Below, piece by piece: positions 15,400-16,274 of a DNA stretch of 16,274 bases. A program made the translations under genes and the position numbers. The number at the start of each line of letters is the position of its first letter. Position 1 is the first letter of the stretch. The notes beneath the pieces are model-generated. The model had not been told where the DNA came from. It made no database searches and saw only the letters and a program-made list of their open reading frames with translations. The stretch comes from CANJBX01 sp041487815 (GTDB lineage: Bacteria > Pseudomonadota > Alphaproteobacteria > Rhizobiales > Xanthobacteraceae), in the NCBI GenBank assembly GCA_041487815.1, contig JBGPOB010000044.1:1-16274 (forward strand). The letters run 5' to 3'.

Positions 15400-15963
15400 C
15401 TATTCGCTGGTCGAGGGGCGCAGTTGCAGGCGGCGCGCGGGTTCGCCCCCGTAGCTCGCCTCAGCCGATCGGACTGCGGGCGGATGCGGCGGCGTGAGAG
15501 TGCGCGGACGCTCCACGTTCTTTGACTGAGCGGCGTCGTCGGATTGCGAAGCAAAATGCAGGCGCGGGTGCTGGCGCCTGAAATCGCAATACGCAAAGCC
15601 TACGCCGGAAATCGAGCCGCGGAAGCTGTGGGTATCGTTTCGCTGCACGTCGAAACAGGGCTGAATTGGCACGCCACGCACCGCCGCGCAGACCGCCATT
15701 TCACTGACCTTGATCGTGCCCGGCGGCAGCGCAACGTGGCGCACAGGCCCCGACCCGCGGATCCGGATCGTGCCGATCACCGAGCCATCGGCATTGATGC
15801 GGCCGGCGCCGGTCGTGCCCTCGAAGCAGGTGTAGGCAAACAGCTTGCCGGCCACGAACTGCTTGGCCTCAAGCGGCTGAAGGACATCGCCGGCGTAGGC
15901 CGGCAACGCCAGCGAAAATCCCGCTACGGCAAAGACATGACGCAACTGCATACGCAACCCCAT
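15400..15963 (-). CDS. Small secreted protein of unknown function with four cysteines
   Basis: This 187-residue protein has a clear signal peptide (hydrophobic core about 8-20, cleavage after AYA at 24), so it is exported. The mature part holds four cysteines (46, 92, 103, 126), enough for two disulfides, all within an apparent folded domain of about 25-130. The remaining 55 residues are rich in Pro, Arg and Ser and look disordered. GAGG, seven bases ahead of ATG 15963, supports this start over the ATG at 15951. The gene converges on the DUF2339 gene with a 13-base gap and lies 95 bases downstream of the reductase gene on the same strand. No known family is recognised. Confidence 0.7.
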   Translation of the reverse strand: MGLRMQLRHVFAVAGFSLALPAYAGDVLQPLEAKQFVAGKLFAYTCFEGTTGAGRINADGSVIGTIRIRGSGPVRHVALPPGTIKVSEMAVCAAVRGVPIQPCFDVQRNDTHSFRGSISGVGFAYCDFRRQHPRLHFASQSDDAAQSKNVERPRTLTPPHPPAVRSAEASYGGEPARRLQLRPSTSE

Positions 15964-16058
15964 TCTTTACCTCACGTTACCTTAAATCCTTAAGCGAACC
16001 CTTACCATAAGGCGTCGCGCAAGACATCGCGGGATGGATTCAACCTCGCAGCCGGCGG
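15964..16058 (-). promoter_or_regulatory. Upstream region of the secreted-protein gene
   Basis: This 95-base gap contains, on the minus strand, GGTAAGGG, CTTAAGG and TTTAAGG, three similar words within about 30 bases of the start codon. They could be part of a promoter or operator, but no standard -35/-10 pair is evident. GAGGTAAAG just before ATG 15963 supplies the ribosome binding site. Confidence 0.3.
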
Positions 16059-16274
16059 TCAGTCAATCTTGACGACAAGGCGCCCGCGGACCTCGCCCGC
16101 GAGCAAACGCGGAGCCGCCCCAATAACATCGGCAAGGCCGATTTCGCCCGTGATTTCATCAAGTTTGCCGGGGTCGAGGTCGCTCGCCAGCCGCGCCCAC
16201 GCGATACGGCGCAGCGGCAGCGGGCACATCACCGAATCGACGCCCAACAGCGACACCCCCCGCAGGATGAACGG
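16059..16274 (-). CDS. MDR-family acrylyl-CoA reductase-like oxidoreductase, C-terminal part
   Basis: The last 71 codons of a gene that begins beyond the window's right edge are present. The visible part starts PFILRGVSLLGVDSVMCP, which closely resembles the AcuI/YhdH branch of the zinc-independent medium-chain dehydrogenase/reductase family (YhdH has a PFILR.V.L.GVDSVM segment at the same place). The end GEVRGRLVVKID also fits this branch, in which GR.(V/L)VK is the typical close. These enzymes are NADPH-dependent acrylyl-CoA reductases or quinone-reductase-like proteins. The cofactor-binding domain is outside the window, so activity cannot be checked. The in-frame ATG at 16254-16256 is internal. 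Confidence 0.85.
   Translation of the reverse strand, partial: PFILRGVSLLGVDSVMCPLPLRRIAWARLASDLDPGKLDEITGEIGLADVIGAAPRLLAGEVRGRLVVKID

Overview
The window looks like chromosomal DNA of a GC-rich alphaproteobacterium, most likely Hyphomicrobiales near Bradyrhizobium/Xanthobacteraceae. The reasons are a NadQ-type NAD regulator (a family known from Alphaproteobacteria), a DUF2339 membrane protein, an AcuI/YhdH-type reductase, high GC with strong third-position bias on the right side, and intergenic palindromes that resemble repeat families common in Bradyrhizobium-like genomes. No tRNA, rRNA, CRISPR array, transposase or phage gene was seen.

Layout. (1) 1-83: possible C-terminal end of a plus-strand gene. 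(2) 140-1015, minus: Tat-exported dienelactone-hydrolase-family protein. (3) 1173-3005, minus: two-partner-secretion outer-membrane transporter (TpsB, ShlB/FhaC/HecB type). It diverges from (4) 3145-4305, plus: a secreted FecR-domain protein with 27-bp tandem repeats and a Gly/Asn-rich tail, followed by (5) 4385-7171, plus: a CHASE2-PAS-GGDEF-EAL cyclic-di-GMP sensor protein. These three genes look visibly less GC-rich than the right half and form a coherent surface/signalling locus, but no TpsA exoprotein is present. (6) 7172-7774: a 600-bp repeat-rich spacer with a 47-bp palindrome, two diverged repeat blocks and a 24-bp-armed inverted repeat. (7) 7775-10855, plus: a tightly packed ABC exporter operon of membrane-fusion protein, FtsX/MacB-type permease and ATPase, in the DevB-DevC-DevA order. 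A diverged copy of one repeat block lies on each side of it, in the same orientation. (8) 11100-12065, plus: NadQ-like regulator with a degenerate Nudix domain and a C-terminal winged helix. (9) 12066-12590: a very GC-rich array of short inverted repeats. (10) 12591-15386, plus: 931-residue DUF2339 polytopic membrane protein. (11) 15400-15963, minus: small secreted four-cysteine protein of unknown function. (12) 16059 to the window end, minus: C-terminal part of an MDR-family acrylyl-CoA reductase-like enzyme.

How the parts may work together. The most suggestive unit is TpsB / FecR protein / CHASE2 cyclic-di-GMP protein: an outer-membrane exporter, a periplasmic or exported FecR protein and an inner-membrane sensor that turns over c-di-GMP. 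One reading is that surface export is coupled to c-di-GMP signalling. This is inference from domain content and neighbourhood. The other genes look like ordinary chromosomal cargo without an evident shared pathway.
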